Below are positions 1 through 7,299 of a stretch of 17,447 nt of DNA, piece after piece (the first letter of the stretch is position 1; every line of letters begins with the position of its first letter). Both the position numbers and the translations under genes were made by a program. The notes beneath the pieces were generated by a model, which did not search any database, was not told where the DNA came from, and saw nothing but the letters and a program-made list of their open reading frames with translations. Source of the DNA: CAZPAH01 sp964584495 (GTDB lineage: Bacteria; Krumholzibacteriota; Krumholzibacteriia; Krumholzibacteriales; Krumholzibacteriaceae); contig CAZPAH010000056.1 in assembly GCA_964584495.1 (NCBI GenBank), positions 1 to 17,447 on the forward strand, written 5' to 3'.

Positions 1-66
1 GCTATACTTATCTAAAATACGTATTGATTCCTTTTGGTTCAGGGCTGCATTGCAAAGGCATCGAAA

Positions 67-72
67 AGGAAG
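67..72 (+). promoter_or_regulatory. Ribosome binding site deciding a GTG start
   Basis: AGGAAG sits 6 nt before GTG 79. The longer TTG start at 34 has no purine-rich site upstream and would put 15 extra residues, including two Cys, ahead of the signal peptide. Confidence 0.6.
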
Positions 73-78
73 TGTTGT

Positions 79-1320
79 GTGATATCGAGGATATGTAAAG
101 GTGTGCTTATTTTCGGCGCCTTTTTTGCGTTTTTTACGGGGGCGGTGACGGCGGGGGACTATGCCTCGATACAGCTTGTCGGCAATTTCAACGGCATTTC
201 CTGCGAGCCCAGCGACACCGATAATAATATGGAACCGGCGGGCGAGCACCTCTGGCGCAAGCTCAAGTTCATAAACGAGCCTGGCGACCCCGACACGATA
301 GATTTCAAGTTCACGGCGGACAACTCCTACTTTCCGAAGCATTGGGGATGGTCGTTCACCTACGGTTGGGGAATAGCCGATTTCGACTGGTCGCCTTCAA
401 GTATCGTCGCCTTACTTCCCGACAGCGGCTATTACTATTTCTTCTTCAACGACACCACCTACGAGTACTATCTCGAACGCCCCGATGCGGCGATCGACGG
501 CGTGCTGCTATCCGATAAAACTTACGGTGTTCCCGATGGGGCCACGGTCACACTTTTCAACGTCGGCGACGGCCTGATCGGAACCTACAGCTCATTCTCC
601 GATTCCCTCTTCTCCTTCAGCGAACTCCCCGGCTCGGTTTTCAGCCTTACCGCTTCCGCCCCGGGGTACGAGGACACCACCATAACGGGAATAACCACGT
701 CCGCCGGACAGACCGAGCACGTCTCGATTCTGCTCAAGGAGAAAACGGCGGTGATGATAACATCCGCCGCGGGTAGCCACGTCGAGGAGGGTATACTCAT
801 AAGATGGACCGCCGGCGACAACAACGCGGGCTTCGATATATACGGCGGGGACACGCCCCTGTTCGCCGCGATGGAGAAAAGGAATGCCGAGGAGATACGC
901 TCCGAATCGGAGTACTTCTTCCTCGACCGCTGCGACGACCGCACGGTAGACCGCTACTATTTCATCGTGGAGGCGGGGGACGACAGCCCGACATATTTCG
1001 GACCGCTCCTCGTCGGCGCGATCTCCCCTGAAGCGGGGAATATCCTTTCCCAGAACTACCCGAACCCGTTCAACCCTTCCACGACGCTGCCCTACCGCGT
1101 AGGAAGCGGCGCTTCCGGCTCCAGGGTCACGATCGCATTCTACGACGTGTCGGGAAGGCTCGTCGACCGGCACGATCTTGGAATAAAACCTGCCGGCGAC
1201 CATTCGTTCGAATGGAACCCGTCTCTCTCCACAGGCAAGAACCTTCACTCGGGCGTTTACTACTGCAGGCTCCAGATCGGCAAGGAAATACTGACGAGGA
1301 AGATGATATTGCTTCGATGA
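79..1320 (+). CDS. Secreted multi-domain beta-sandwich protein with C-terminal FlgD/T9SS-like domain
   Basis: I do not recognise this as a named protein. The frame is open from a TTG at 34, but I prefer GTG 79: AGGAAG at 67-72 lies 6 nt upstream and the product (413 aa) then begins directly with a signal peptide (hydrophobic residues 8-24, likely cleavage after VTA at 25). Residues about 26-125 look like a starch-binding or SusE/F-like beta-sandwich (FKFTADNS, HWGWS). Residues about 126-210 resemble a carboxypeptidase-regulatory-like domain (GVLLSD start, ASAPGYEDTTI core). About 215-303 is a fibronectin-III-like stretch. About 311-413 is a FlgD/T9SS type-A-like C-terminal domain (NYPNPFNPST, YDVSGR, SGVYYCRL, KMILLR end). 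No catalytic motif is seen, so a binding or surface role is inferred. It lies 34 nt upstream of the GH43-like gene, probably co-transcribed. A TATACT at 3-8 could be a -10 box, but its -35 would fall outside the window. Confidence 0.8.
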   Translation: MISRICKGVLIFGAFFAFFTGAVTAGDYASIQLVGNFNGISCEPSDTDNNMEPAGEHLWRKLKFINEPGDPDTIDFKFTADNSYFPKHWGWSFTYGWGIADFDWSPSSIVALLPDSGYYYFFFNDTTYEYYLERPDAAIDGVLLSDKTYGVPDGATVTLFNVGDGLIGTYSSFSDSLFSFSELPGSVFSLTASAPGYEDTTITGITTSAGQTEHVSILLKEKTAVMITSAAGSHVEEGILIRWTAGDNNAGFDIYGGDTPLFAAMEKRNAEEIRSESEYFFLDRCDDRTVDRYYFIVEAGDDSPTYFGPLLVGAISPEAGNILSQNYPNPFNPSTTLPYRVGSGASGSRVTIAFYDVSGRLVDRHDLGIKPAGDHSFEWNPSLSTGKNLHSGVYYCRLQIGKEILTRKMILLR

Positions 1321-1341
1321 GTCCCTTCTGCCGCCTGCGTT

Positions 1342-1347
1342 GGAGAG
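1342..1347 (+). promoter_or_regulatory. Ribosome binding site deciding a TTG start
   Basis: GGAGAG lies 7 nt before TTG 1355. The frame also opens at TTG 1340, but that codon overlaps the start of this site and has no site of its own. Confidence 0.55.
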
Positions 1348-1354
1348 AATCACC

Positions 1355-3229
1355 TTGAGCAAGCTGCTCGAAACGAGAGATACCGGCCGGAGCCGCTCTT
1401 TCATGGCCCCACGGCTCCCGGGGCTCTTTACGCTGATCTTGGCGATCACCTCGATCTGCCTGGCCCCGGCCATCCATCTGAACGCAGGGACCGTCCCTGC
1501 CTTGACCGTCTTCGATTTCGAGGGTCCCGTCTTCCACGACCGCGGGGAATCGATCAAGGACCATTCGATGATACTCGTCGACGGGCTCTTCCATATATTC
1601 TATATCACCGGGGACGAGAGCTACTTCGGCCATGCCACCTCGGCCGATCTCAGGCACTGGACCGTTCTGGACCCGATCCTCGAAGCCGGCCCCGATGATT
1701 GGGACGGCCGCATGATATGGGCGCCCCACGTGGTACCGTTCGAGGATAATCCCGGCTACTACCTCATGTACTACACAGGCGTGAACTCAAAGGTGGCACA
1801 GAGGACCTGCCTTGCCATATCCTCGGGAGACCTCACCAAATGGGTGAAGGCGGCTCCGGGGCTTTTCGAGCCCTTGCATTCGGACACGGCATGGGCCGCA
1901 TGGGACGAGGGTGCCTGGTCCAACTACAGGGATCCCTGCTTCTTTTTCGACGGCGAAACGGAATACCTCTCGCAGACCGCTACGACGAAAGATCTTATCG
2001 GAGCGATCGGGCTCGCGGTGAACACAGGCTTATTCCACTGGGAGGATGCGGGACCGCTGTACGTCCACAACAACTGGCACCAGCTCGAAAGCTCTTTCGT
2101 CCTGAAACGCGGCGGCAAGTTCCATCTCTTCTTCACCGAGGAACAGGTCGGGGGAATTTCCTGGATGTCGTCCGACCACCTGACGGAAGGATGGAATATC
2201 TACGCAAGGCAGATCATCGACGGGGGACATGCCTGCGAGCTGCTCGAAATCAATCCCGATCAGTATCTCTTCTCGCGTCACACCTCCTACTATGCCGTCT
2301 CGGGGGAAAAGGTCAGCTCGATGAGGATCGACACCCTCAACTGGAACGGGGATACGCCGGATGTCTCTATACCCCACGGGCTCGCCTTTGACTGGACCAT
2401 CCTGTGGGGAAACGCGTTCGACCGTCAGCCGGTATTCGGCAACAGCTTCTCCTACCGGGGCGATCCCACGGTCGAGCTTGGCCTGGAGGGAAACTGGTGG
2501 ATTGGAACATACGAGAGCTTTACCGGCCCGATCACCGGATTCAGCCCCGGATCGATACAGGGTGACGGACCGGTCGGGGCGATCCGGTCGAGGACATTCA
2601 CCGTGGTGGGACGGTCGATGAGGCTGCTTGTGGGGGGAGGCGACAAGCCCGACTCATGCTATGTCACCCTCTGCGACGCCCGCAACGGCGCCGTGATCTT
2701 CAGAGAGACGGGGCGCAACTCGGAGCTCATGACCGAGAGAAAGTGGGATCTCGACCCCTGGCGGGGAAAGGAAGTGTATCTGGAGATCGTGGACAACAGC
2801 TCATCCGTTTTCGGACATATCAACGTCGACTCCATAGAGGAGCTTCCGGACCCTCTTATACCTGTTCCAGGAGAGATCGAGCATATCAATCCTCCAATTA
2901 AAAGATCGAAGAGACCCATCATGGAAGGCCGGGGCGGCGGCTCGCCGTCTCCCGCCGGCAGCATCTCCTGCCACCCGAACCCTTTCAACCCCGTTACCAC
3001 GATCGCCTTCAACAGCGATCCGAACACTCCGGTGACCGTGACCGTATACTCGGTTGCCGGCAGGATGATAAGGAGCTTCGAGGCGGTGACCGACGGTTCC
3101 GGAGCTGGAACGGTGCGCTGGGACGGTCTCGACGGCAAGGGCAGGAGCGTTCCCTCCGGCGTCTACGCCGGCACCCTCTGCTCGCATTCGGGGATCATAG
3201 GCGTCTGCAAGCTCGTCATATTGAGATAG
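1355..3229 (+). CDS. Secreted GH43/GH32-like beta-propeller glycosidase with C-terminal FlgD/T9SS-like domain
   Basis: Probable secreted glycoside hydrolase acting on a plant, algal or microbial polysaccharide; the substrate cannot be read from the sequence. With TTG 1355 as start it is 624 aa. Hydrophobic residues 21-41 after a basic N-terminus form a signal peptide. Residues about 50-350 carry GH43-style propeller motifs: SIKDHSM with Asp69, WAPHVV at 122-127, YRDPCFFFDG with Asp193, and LESSFVLKRGGKFHLFF with Glu245. Asp69, Asp193 and Glu245 are my candidates for base, pKa modulator and acid. Residues about 370-495 form a second beta-sandwich (RSRTFTVVG, LLVGGG, DARNG, HINVDSI) resembling carbohydrate-binding modules attached to GH32/GH43 enzymes. 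A Gly/Ser/Pro-rich linker leads to the PNPFNP domain at 535-624 (VYSVAGR, SGVYAGTL). It follows the previous gene by 34 nt and shares its C-terminal domain type, so the two are probably exported by the same route. Assignment to GH43 rather than a neighbouring propeller family is inference. Confidence 0.75.
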   Translation: MSKLLETRDTGRSRSFMAPRLPGLFTLILAITSICLAPAIHLNAGTVPALTVFDFEGPVFHDRGESIKDHSMILVDGLFHIFYITGDESYFGHATSADLRHWTVLDPILEAGPDDWDGRMIWAPHVVPFEDNPGYYLMYYTGVNSKVAQRTCLAISSGDLTKWVKAAPGLFEPLHSDTAWAAWDEGAWSNYRDPCFFFDGETEYLSQTATTKDLIGAIGLAVNTGLFHWEDAGPLYVHNNWHQLESSFVLKRGGKFHLFFTEEQVGGISWMSSDHLTEGWNIYARQIIDGGHACELLEINPDQYLFSRHTSYYAVSGEKVSSMRIDTLNWNGDTPDVSIPHGLAFDWTILWGNAFDRQPVFGNSFSYRGDPTVELGLEGNWWIGTYESFTGPITGFSPGSIQGDGPVGAIRSRTFTVVGRSMRLLVGGGDKPDSCYVTLCDARNGAVIFRETGRNSELMTERKWDLDPWRGKEVYLEIVDNSSSVFGHINVDSIEELPDPLIPVPGEIEHINPPIKRSKRPIMEGRGGGSPSPAGSISCHPNPFNPVTTIAFNSDPNTPVTVTVYSVAGRMIRSFEAVTDGSGAGTVRWDGLDGKGRSVPSGVYAGTLCSHSGIIGVCKLVILR

Positions 3230-3320
3230 CCTTCCTTTTGACTGCCATTACTTTTCGTCCCGCGTTGCAACGATATTTTTTCACTCGCAGCCGAAGAAGG
3301 TCTTTGTTATCTTAACTATT

Positions 3321-3956
3321 ATGAAAAGGCTTTCAGCAATTTGCGCAATACCCGCGGTCGTCATTTCCCTCGCCATATCGGCCGCCTGCGCCGAGGGGAT
3401 CGACGGAAGGGAGATACTCGGCATCAGGCTGGGAAGCGTCATCGGATCCACCGAACTCGACGAAGCGTTCGGAAAGGGCAGCGAGCTGGAGCTGCATTTC
3501 ATCGAGGGGATCGGTTCCTGGTACGGCGTGGGTGTTTCCGTCTCCGCCCACTACTTCGGCAGCTCGAAGAGCGTTGATAAGAACATCGAGTTTCTCGGCA
3601 CCGACCGCGACCTCAAGCTCCATATCTATTCCCTGACCGCGGCGCTGGTGACGATGAACCGTTTGGCGGGAGATTTTTCCATATCCGCGGAAGCGGGCGG
3701 CGGACTCTACACTATAAACGGGATAGTCCCCGCCGGATTGTACGAGGGCTCGATCACAAGGAACCGGCTCGGTATCTACGGGGGGGCGGGTCTCTATTAC
3801 AACCTGAACCGCTATGGGCTGTCGCTGAACATCAGCGGCAAGTTCCATCATATCTTTTCGGGGGATGGATGGAACAACGTTATATACAGCTACACGGGGC
3901 TGGAGAGGGCCGATATGATCCAGCTCACCGTGGGAGTAATCCTGTTCACCGGGTAG
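3321..3956 (+). CDS. Small outer-membrane beta-barrel protein
   Basis: A 211-aa protein of no family I can name. Residues 1-24 are a Sec signal peptide ending ACA, with cleavage before EG. The mature part is rich in alternating hydrophobic/polar, Gly- and aromatic-containing strands (GVGVSVSAHYFG, FSISAEAGGGLYTI, LGIYGGAGLYYNL, YGLSLNISGKF) and ends IQLTVGVILFTG, typical of an OmpA/OmpW-like eight-stranded barrel. The final residue is Gly rather than the usual aromatic. A structural or porin-like role is inferred from fold only. No Shine-Dalgarno site lies at normal distance from ATG 3321; the nearest purine run, GAAGAAGG, ends 20 nt away. TTATCTTAACTATT runs directly into the start codon, so a leaderless or very short-leader mRNA is possible. 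pyrE follows after 62 nt. Confidence 0.75.
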   Translation: MKRLSAICAIPAVVISLAISAACAEGIDGREILGIRLGSVIGSTELDEAFGKGSELELHFIEGIGSWYGVGVSVSAHYFGSSKSVDKNIEFLGTDRDLKLHIYSLTAALVTMNRLAGDFSISAEAGGGLYTINGIVPAGLYEGSITRNRLGIYGGAGLYYNLNRYGLSLNISGKFHHIFSGDGWNNVIYSYTGLERADMIQLTVGVILFTG

Positions 3957-4008
3957 AGAGATACTTCAAACCGGCGGAAATCCTCACGGCCGACGTTTCC
4001 CGCCATAC

Positions 4009-4013
4009 GGAGG
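4009..4013 (+). promoter_or_regulatory. Ribosome binding site deciding the pyrE TTG start
   Basis: GGAGG lies 5 nt before TTG 4019. It fixes the pyrE start and rules out the longer in-frame extension that would overlap the end of the preceding beta-barrel gene. Confidence 0.75.
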
Positions 4014-4018
4014 TAGAT

Positions 4019-4555
4019 TTGAGCGAAAGGGAAGAGCTGAAGCGCATACTAATCGAGCGTTCGATCCTCAAGGGCGATTTCACCCTCGTATCGGGAAAGA
4101 AGAGCAGCTACTACATCAACGGAAAACTCACGACCCTCAACTCTCGCGGGCTCTACCTGGCGGCAAAGCTTCTCCTTGAGGAATTGGGTTCCCTCGAGTT
4201 CGATGGTTTCGCCGGCCCGGTGATAGGGGCCGACCCTATTATAGGGGCCCTGCTGGCCCTTTCGGCTCAAGAGGGGATCGATCGGGAAGGTTTTCTCATC
4301 AGGAAAGAGGCCAAAGGGCACGGCACGAAGAAGCTGGTAGAGGGAAAGCTGGAGGAAGGGATGAGGATCGTAATAGTTGAAGACGTGGTTACAACCGGAG
4401 GATCCCTCCTGCGCGCCGCGGAAGCGGTCGAGGACGGCGGCGGGGTGATCGCCGGTATCCATGTCCTCGTCGACCGCGAGGAAGGAGCCCTCGGCAACAT
4501 AACGGAAGCCGGCTACCGCTTCAGCTCGCTCTTCAAGGTCGGCGAGCTGCTCTGA
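4019..4555 (+). CDS. pyrE: Orotate phosphoribosyltransferase
   Basis: Transfers phosphoribose from PRPP to orotate to make OMP, the fifth step of cytoplasmic de novo pyrimidine synthesis. The product is 178 aa from TTG 4019, slightly shorter than the roughly 200 aa of many PyrE proteins. Visible motifs: LVSGKKSSYYINGKLT at 23-38 (orotate/PRPP contacts), GPVIGADPIIGA at 66-77, the mobile catalytic loop RKEAKGHGTKK at 95-105, and the PRPP-binding signature RIVIVEDVVTTGGS at 116-129 with the Asp pair replaced by Glu120-Asp121, as is normal in this family. It is 62 nt downstream of the beta-barrel gene on the same strand and convergent with the lipoprotein gene at 4632. No other pyrimidine gene is in the window. 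Confidence 0.95.
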   Translation: MSEREELKRILIERSILKGDFTLVSGKKSSYYINGKLTTLNSRGLYLAAKLLLEELGSLEFDGFAGPVIGADPIIGALLALSAQEGIDREGFLIRKEAKGHGTKKLVEGKLEEGMRIVIVEDVVTTGGSLLRAAEAVEDGGGVIAGIHVLVDREEGALGNITEAGYRFSSLFKVGELL

Positions 4556-4631
4556 TCGCATACCCCCGTTAAACCGGGCATATATCGGCTCGATGAAGAT
4601 GGCGTTTGCAGGTGCCGGTCCGGCCCCTCTA

Positions 4632-5429
4632 TCATTCTTCCTTATTCGTAGAAAGCTCGGCGATTCCGGTCGTATCCTGCTCTGTTACGGTGAACGTTTC
4701 CGCGGTGAAGTCGGGCTCCAGGTCTATGACCGGTATAAGGTACTCGTAGTAAGGCCTGTTGCCGTAGAAACTGGTGAAACGGTTGGGGAACGGAACGCCG
4801 TCGACATCCCTGTAATCGCTGTAGACCTCTCTGAAGCTGAAGCTCGAGTCGCTTTTGCTAGTCACCGACAGCTCGCGAACGATCCACGATCTGTCGTCCA
4901 GCCACCAGGTGACTATATCCTTGCCGTTCTCGTATTGCATTCTGCGCATTCCGTTTTCCGCATCGTCCAGCACTTTTCCCTCGATATCTGTATCCTGCAA
5001 CCAGGTGAGCATATAGGGGAACTTGTATTTTATAATATCGAAATCCCAGTCCGAAGCCACCGGTTGCCTTCCCCTCCTTGCCGTCCAGCTGTACCTCTCC
5101 CTGCCGTCGTCTATGAGAATACGTACGTTGACAAGCTGACCGAGGCGGACCTCCATCACCTTGTTCTTGATCATCGTCCCTTGCTGATATGTGTCGTACT
5201 GGTAGTTTGTCGCCACCTGGACGAATGGGACCTGTTTTATGAATCCCTTGCCCGAAAAAGTCGAGAGGGACCTTGCCCTTTCATCTCCCCCGTACGCTTT
5301 TATCACATGCCGGACATACTCGTCGGTTGTTTTCCCTCCGCTGCATGAGGCAAGGACTACGGCCGCCGAGAGAATCAACAGGCACAGCATTATAAGGATT
5401 TTCGATCTCCCTGAATATTCCCGGTTCAC
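4632..5429 (-). CDS. LolA-like lipoprotein (outer membrane lipoprotein-sorting protein-like)
   Basis: A 265-aa lipoprotein starting at GTG 5429, with a purine-rich site (AGAAGGGGG) about 5 nt upstream. Residues 11-28 are hydrophobic and end in a lipobox, LASC, with Cys29 as lipidation site; the +2 residue is Ser, consistent with outer-membrane sorting. The mature part starts with DEYVRHVIKAYGG and contains strand-rich segments ending YRDVDGVPFPNRFTSFYG and FTAETFTV, the pattern of LolA/LppX-fold proteins. Such proteins bind lipids or sit in envelope transport, but the function here is unknown. It starts 21 nt after the stop of the Tat-exported glycosylasparaginase-like gene, so the two probably form one transcript. 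The fold call is by motif impression only. Confidence 0.7.
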   Translation of the reverse strand: MNREYSGRSKILIMLCLLILSAAVVLASCSGGKTTDEYVRHVIKAYGGDERARSLSTFSGKGFIKQVPFVQVATNYQYDTYQQGTMIKNKVMEVRLGQLVNVRILIDDGRERYSWTARRGRQPVASDWDFDIIKYKFPYMLTWLQDTDIEGKVLDDAENGMRRMQYENGKDIVTWWLDDRSWIVRELSVTSKSDSSFSFREVYSDYRDVDGVPFPNRFTSFYGNRPYYEYLIPVIDLEPDFTAETFTVTEQDTTGIAELSTNKEE

Positions 5430-5450
5430 TTCGACCCCCTTCTGAGTGGA

Positions 5451-6470
5451 TTACGGCCGCGCGGTGGCCGTTAAGCCCCCGCTCTTGATAATATACTCCG
5501 ATTTATGCAATTCGTTCCGGCCGCCGCTGCAGACGGCGTACTCGAAACCGTCGACCAGCGAATAGGCTCCGGTCTCCCCCGCCCTGTTAACGGCCACAAA
5601 ACCTACCTGGAAATCTATCTTTCCGGGATGCTTCTCGATTATCCTTTCGAGCGCTTTCCTGCATGCTTTTCCGGGGGAGAGCCCCTGTCTCATATATTCG
5701 ACCACCAGGAAGGAACCGCACACCTTGATAACGGCTTCACCCCGGCCGGTCGCTGCGGCCGCCCCCACCTCGTTATCGCTGTACATCCCCGCCCCTATTA
5801 TCGGTGAATCGCCCACCCTTCCGTGTATCTTGAAGGCGAGCCCCGAGGTGGTGCACGCCCCGGAAAGGTTCCCGGCCGAGTCGAGGGCCACCATCCCTAT
5901 AGTATCGTGGTTCTCGCCGGGTGGAAGCCAGTCATCCTTGTCGCTCATATTTTCTTTCCATTCGAGCCATTTCTCGCGCGCCTTCTCCGTCAGCAGGTCG
6001 ACCTTCTCGAATCCCTGCCTCCTGGCGAATTCCTCGCTGCCGGCGCCTACCATCATCTCGTGGTCCGTTTCCTCCATCACCTTTCTCGCTATCGAGATCG
6101 GATGCATATATCCCTCTATGCAGGCTACGGAACCGCAATTGCCGTCGGGCCCCATTATGCAGGCATCGAGCGTGACCCGGCAATCCTCGTCGGGATATCC
6201 GCCGTAACCGACGCTCGTCACCTCGGGATCGCCCTCCGGTACACTAACTCCCGCCTCGACCGCGTCGAGGGCCGAACCGCCCGAGGAGAGGATCTCCCAG
6301 GCGGCATCGTTGGCCGGGATGCCATGTTTCCATGTAGAGATAACTACGGGTTTACCCTTCACGGCCTCCCCCTTCCCCACAGCAAAAACGGACCTGAACG
6401 GCAAAAGCCCCCCCGCCGCTCCCAACGCGGCGGATATCTGCAAGAACGCTCTCCTGGAAAACCTTTCCAT
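5451..6470 (-). CDS. Tat-exported glycosylasparaginase-like Ntn hydrolase
   Basis: Probable N4-(beta-N-acetylglucosaminyl)-L-asparaginase or closely related isoaspartyl peptidase/asparaginase. Glycosylasparaginases split the GlcNAc-Asn bond left after glycoprotein breakdown. The 339-aa product begins with a twin-arginine signal (SRRAFL at 5-10, hydrophobic to about 31), so it is exported folded. Residues 188-190 are His-Asp-Thr in the sequence NHDTIGMVALD, the family autocleavage site; Thr190 would become the N-terminal nucleophile of the beta subunit. GRVGDSPIIGAG (217-228) and ATGRGE (240-245) are the substrate-binding segments. The N-terminal half has WKHG, SALDAVEAG and the GSVACIEGYMHPISIARKVME helix characteristic of glycosylasparaginases. 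ATG 6470 is preceded by a strong GGAGGAAGG. The lipoprotein gene follows at 21 nt; sdhB ends 106 nt upstream. Specificity (GlcNAc-Asn, isoAsp or Asn) is not settled by sequence. Confidence 0.88.
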   Translation of the reverse strand: MERFSRRAFLQISAALGAAGGLLPFRSVFAVGKGEAVKGKPVVISTWKHGIPANDAAWEILSSGGSALDAVEAGVSVPEGDPEVTSVGYGGYPDEDCRVTLDACIMGPDGNCGSVACIEGYMHPISIARKVMEETDHEMMVGAGSEEFARRQGFEKVDLLTEKAREKWLEWKENMSDKDDWLPPGENHDTIGMVALDSAGNLSGACTTSGLAFKIHGRVGDSPIIGAGMYSDNEVGAAAATGRGEAVIKVCGSFLVVEYMRQGLSPGKACRKALERIIEKHPGKIDFQVGFVAVNRAGETGAYSLVDGFEYAVCSGGRNELHKSEYIIKSGGLTATARP

Positions 6471-6519
6471 GACCTTCCTCCCGGAGTTGGACTATGACAA
6501 GGAATCGTTCCCCGCGCAA

Positions 6520-6549
6520 GGTACGGCCGTACCGGCCTTGCGGCCGTTC
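6520..6549. repeat. Palindrome cluster between sdhB and the glycosylasparaginase gene
   Basis: GGTACGGCCGTACC at 6520-6533 is a perfect 14-bp palindrome. It also participates in a longer alternative hairpin, ACGGCCG (6523-6529) pairing with CGGCCGT (6541-6547) around an 11-nt loop. A further CCGGCCGG palindrome is at 6567-6574. No T-run follows on the minus strand, so this is not a canonical intrinsic terminator. It may act in attenuation or mRNA processing between the sdh operon and the downstream pair, or be chance in GC-rich DNA. Confidence 0.4.
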
Positions 6550-6576
6550 CGCCCCCTATGGAATATCCGGCCGGCC

Positions 6577-7287
6577 CTACCCTATCTTCTGCCTGACCGC
6601 TTCCTTTTTAAGCTCCGCTATCGCCTTTGTCGGATTGAGATCTTTCGGACAAGCTTCCACGCAGTTGAATATCGTATGGCAGCGCCATACGCCGTGCTTG
6701 TCATCGATCGCCTCCATGTGCTGGCTCGATCCCTCATCCCTGCTGTCGGCGATGAACCTATATGCCTTCAGGAGGGCATGCGGTCCGATATATTTCTTGT
6801 CGGCCCAAAACGAAGGGCATGAAGACGTGCAGGCCCCGCAGAGAATGCATTCGTATAGACCGTCGAGTTTCGCCCTTTCCTCCGGTGACTGAAGCCTTTC
6901 CTGGTCGGTCGGCGGCGGCGTGTTGGTTATCAGGTACGGCTTCACCGCGAGAAGCCCCTCGATCAGCGGATCGAGCGATACGACGAGATCCTTGACGACG
7001 GGATAGCCGCGCATCGGTTCGATCGTAATCGTGCTTTTTCCTAGCGCCAGCGCCTGCGTCTCGCAGGCCAGCATGTTCTTGCCGTTTATCGTCATCGCGC
7101 ACGAGCCGCAGATCCCGCTCCTGCAGGAACGCCTGAACGTGAGTGTTCCATCCTGTTTCCACTTTATCTCATTGAGACAATCGAGGATCGTGGTTCCCTT
7201 GGAAACATCCAGCGTGTACTCCTGCTTGTAATGACCCCGCTCGTTATCCGGGTTATAGCGGTTGATCTTGAAAGTAATCATTGCCAT
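6577..7287 (-). CDS. sdhB: Succinate dehydrogenase iron-sulfur subunit
   Basis: Carries electrons from the flavoprotein to the quinone site of complex II on the cytoplasmic face of the inner membrane. The 236-aa length is normal. The [2Fe-2S] ligands are in SCRSGICGSCAM followed by LACETQ. The [4Fe-4S] motif is ECILCGACTSSCPSFW. The [3Fe-4S] site is WRCHTIFNCVEACPKDLNP, where the position that is Cys in fumarate-type [4Fe-4S] clusters is non-Cys, as expected for a [3Fe-4S] centre. AGGAGG lies 6 nt before ATG 7287; a second in-frame ATG at 7281 is also possible. It begins 12 nt after the sdhA stop and is the last gene of sdhCDAB. Called SdhB rather than FrdB because of the anchor pair and SdhA motifs, though direction in vivo cannot be proved from sequence. 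Confidence 0.95.
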   Translation of the reverse strand: MAMITFKINRYNPDNERGHYKQEYTLDVSKGTTILDCLNEIKWKQDGTLTFRRSCRSGICGSCAMTINGKNMLACETQALALGKSTITIEPMRGYPVVKDLVVSLDPLIEGLLAVKPYLITNTPPPTDQERLQSPEERAKLDGLYECILCGACTSSCPSFWADKKYIGPHALLKAYRFIADSRDEGSSQHMEAIDDKHGVWRCHTIFNCVEACPKDLNPTKAIAELKKEAVRQKIG

Positions 7288-7299
7288 CGGGGTCCTCCT

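Noticed and set aside
592..1557. Long minus-strand open frame (321 codons) opposite the first secreted protein gene
   Set aside because: Its translation is Arg/Val/Gly-rich without motifs, and it spans the end of one convincing plus-strand gene and the start of the next; it is an antisense shadow.
4565..4578. CCCG-TTAAAC-CGGG hairpin after pyrE as an intrinsic terminator
   Set aside because: Only a 4-bp stem and no T-run on either strand; too weak to call.
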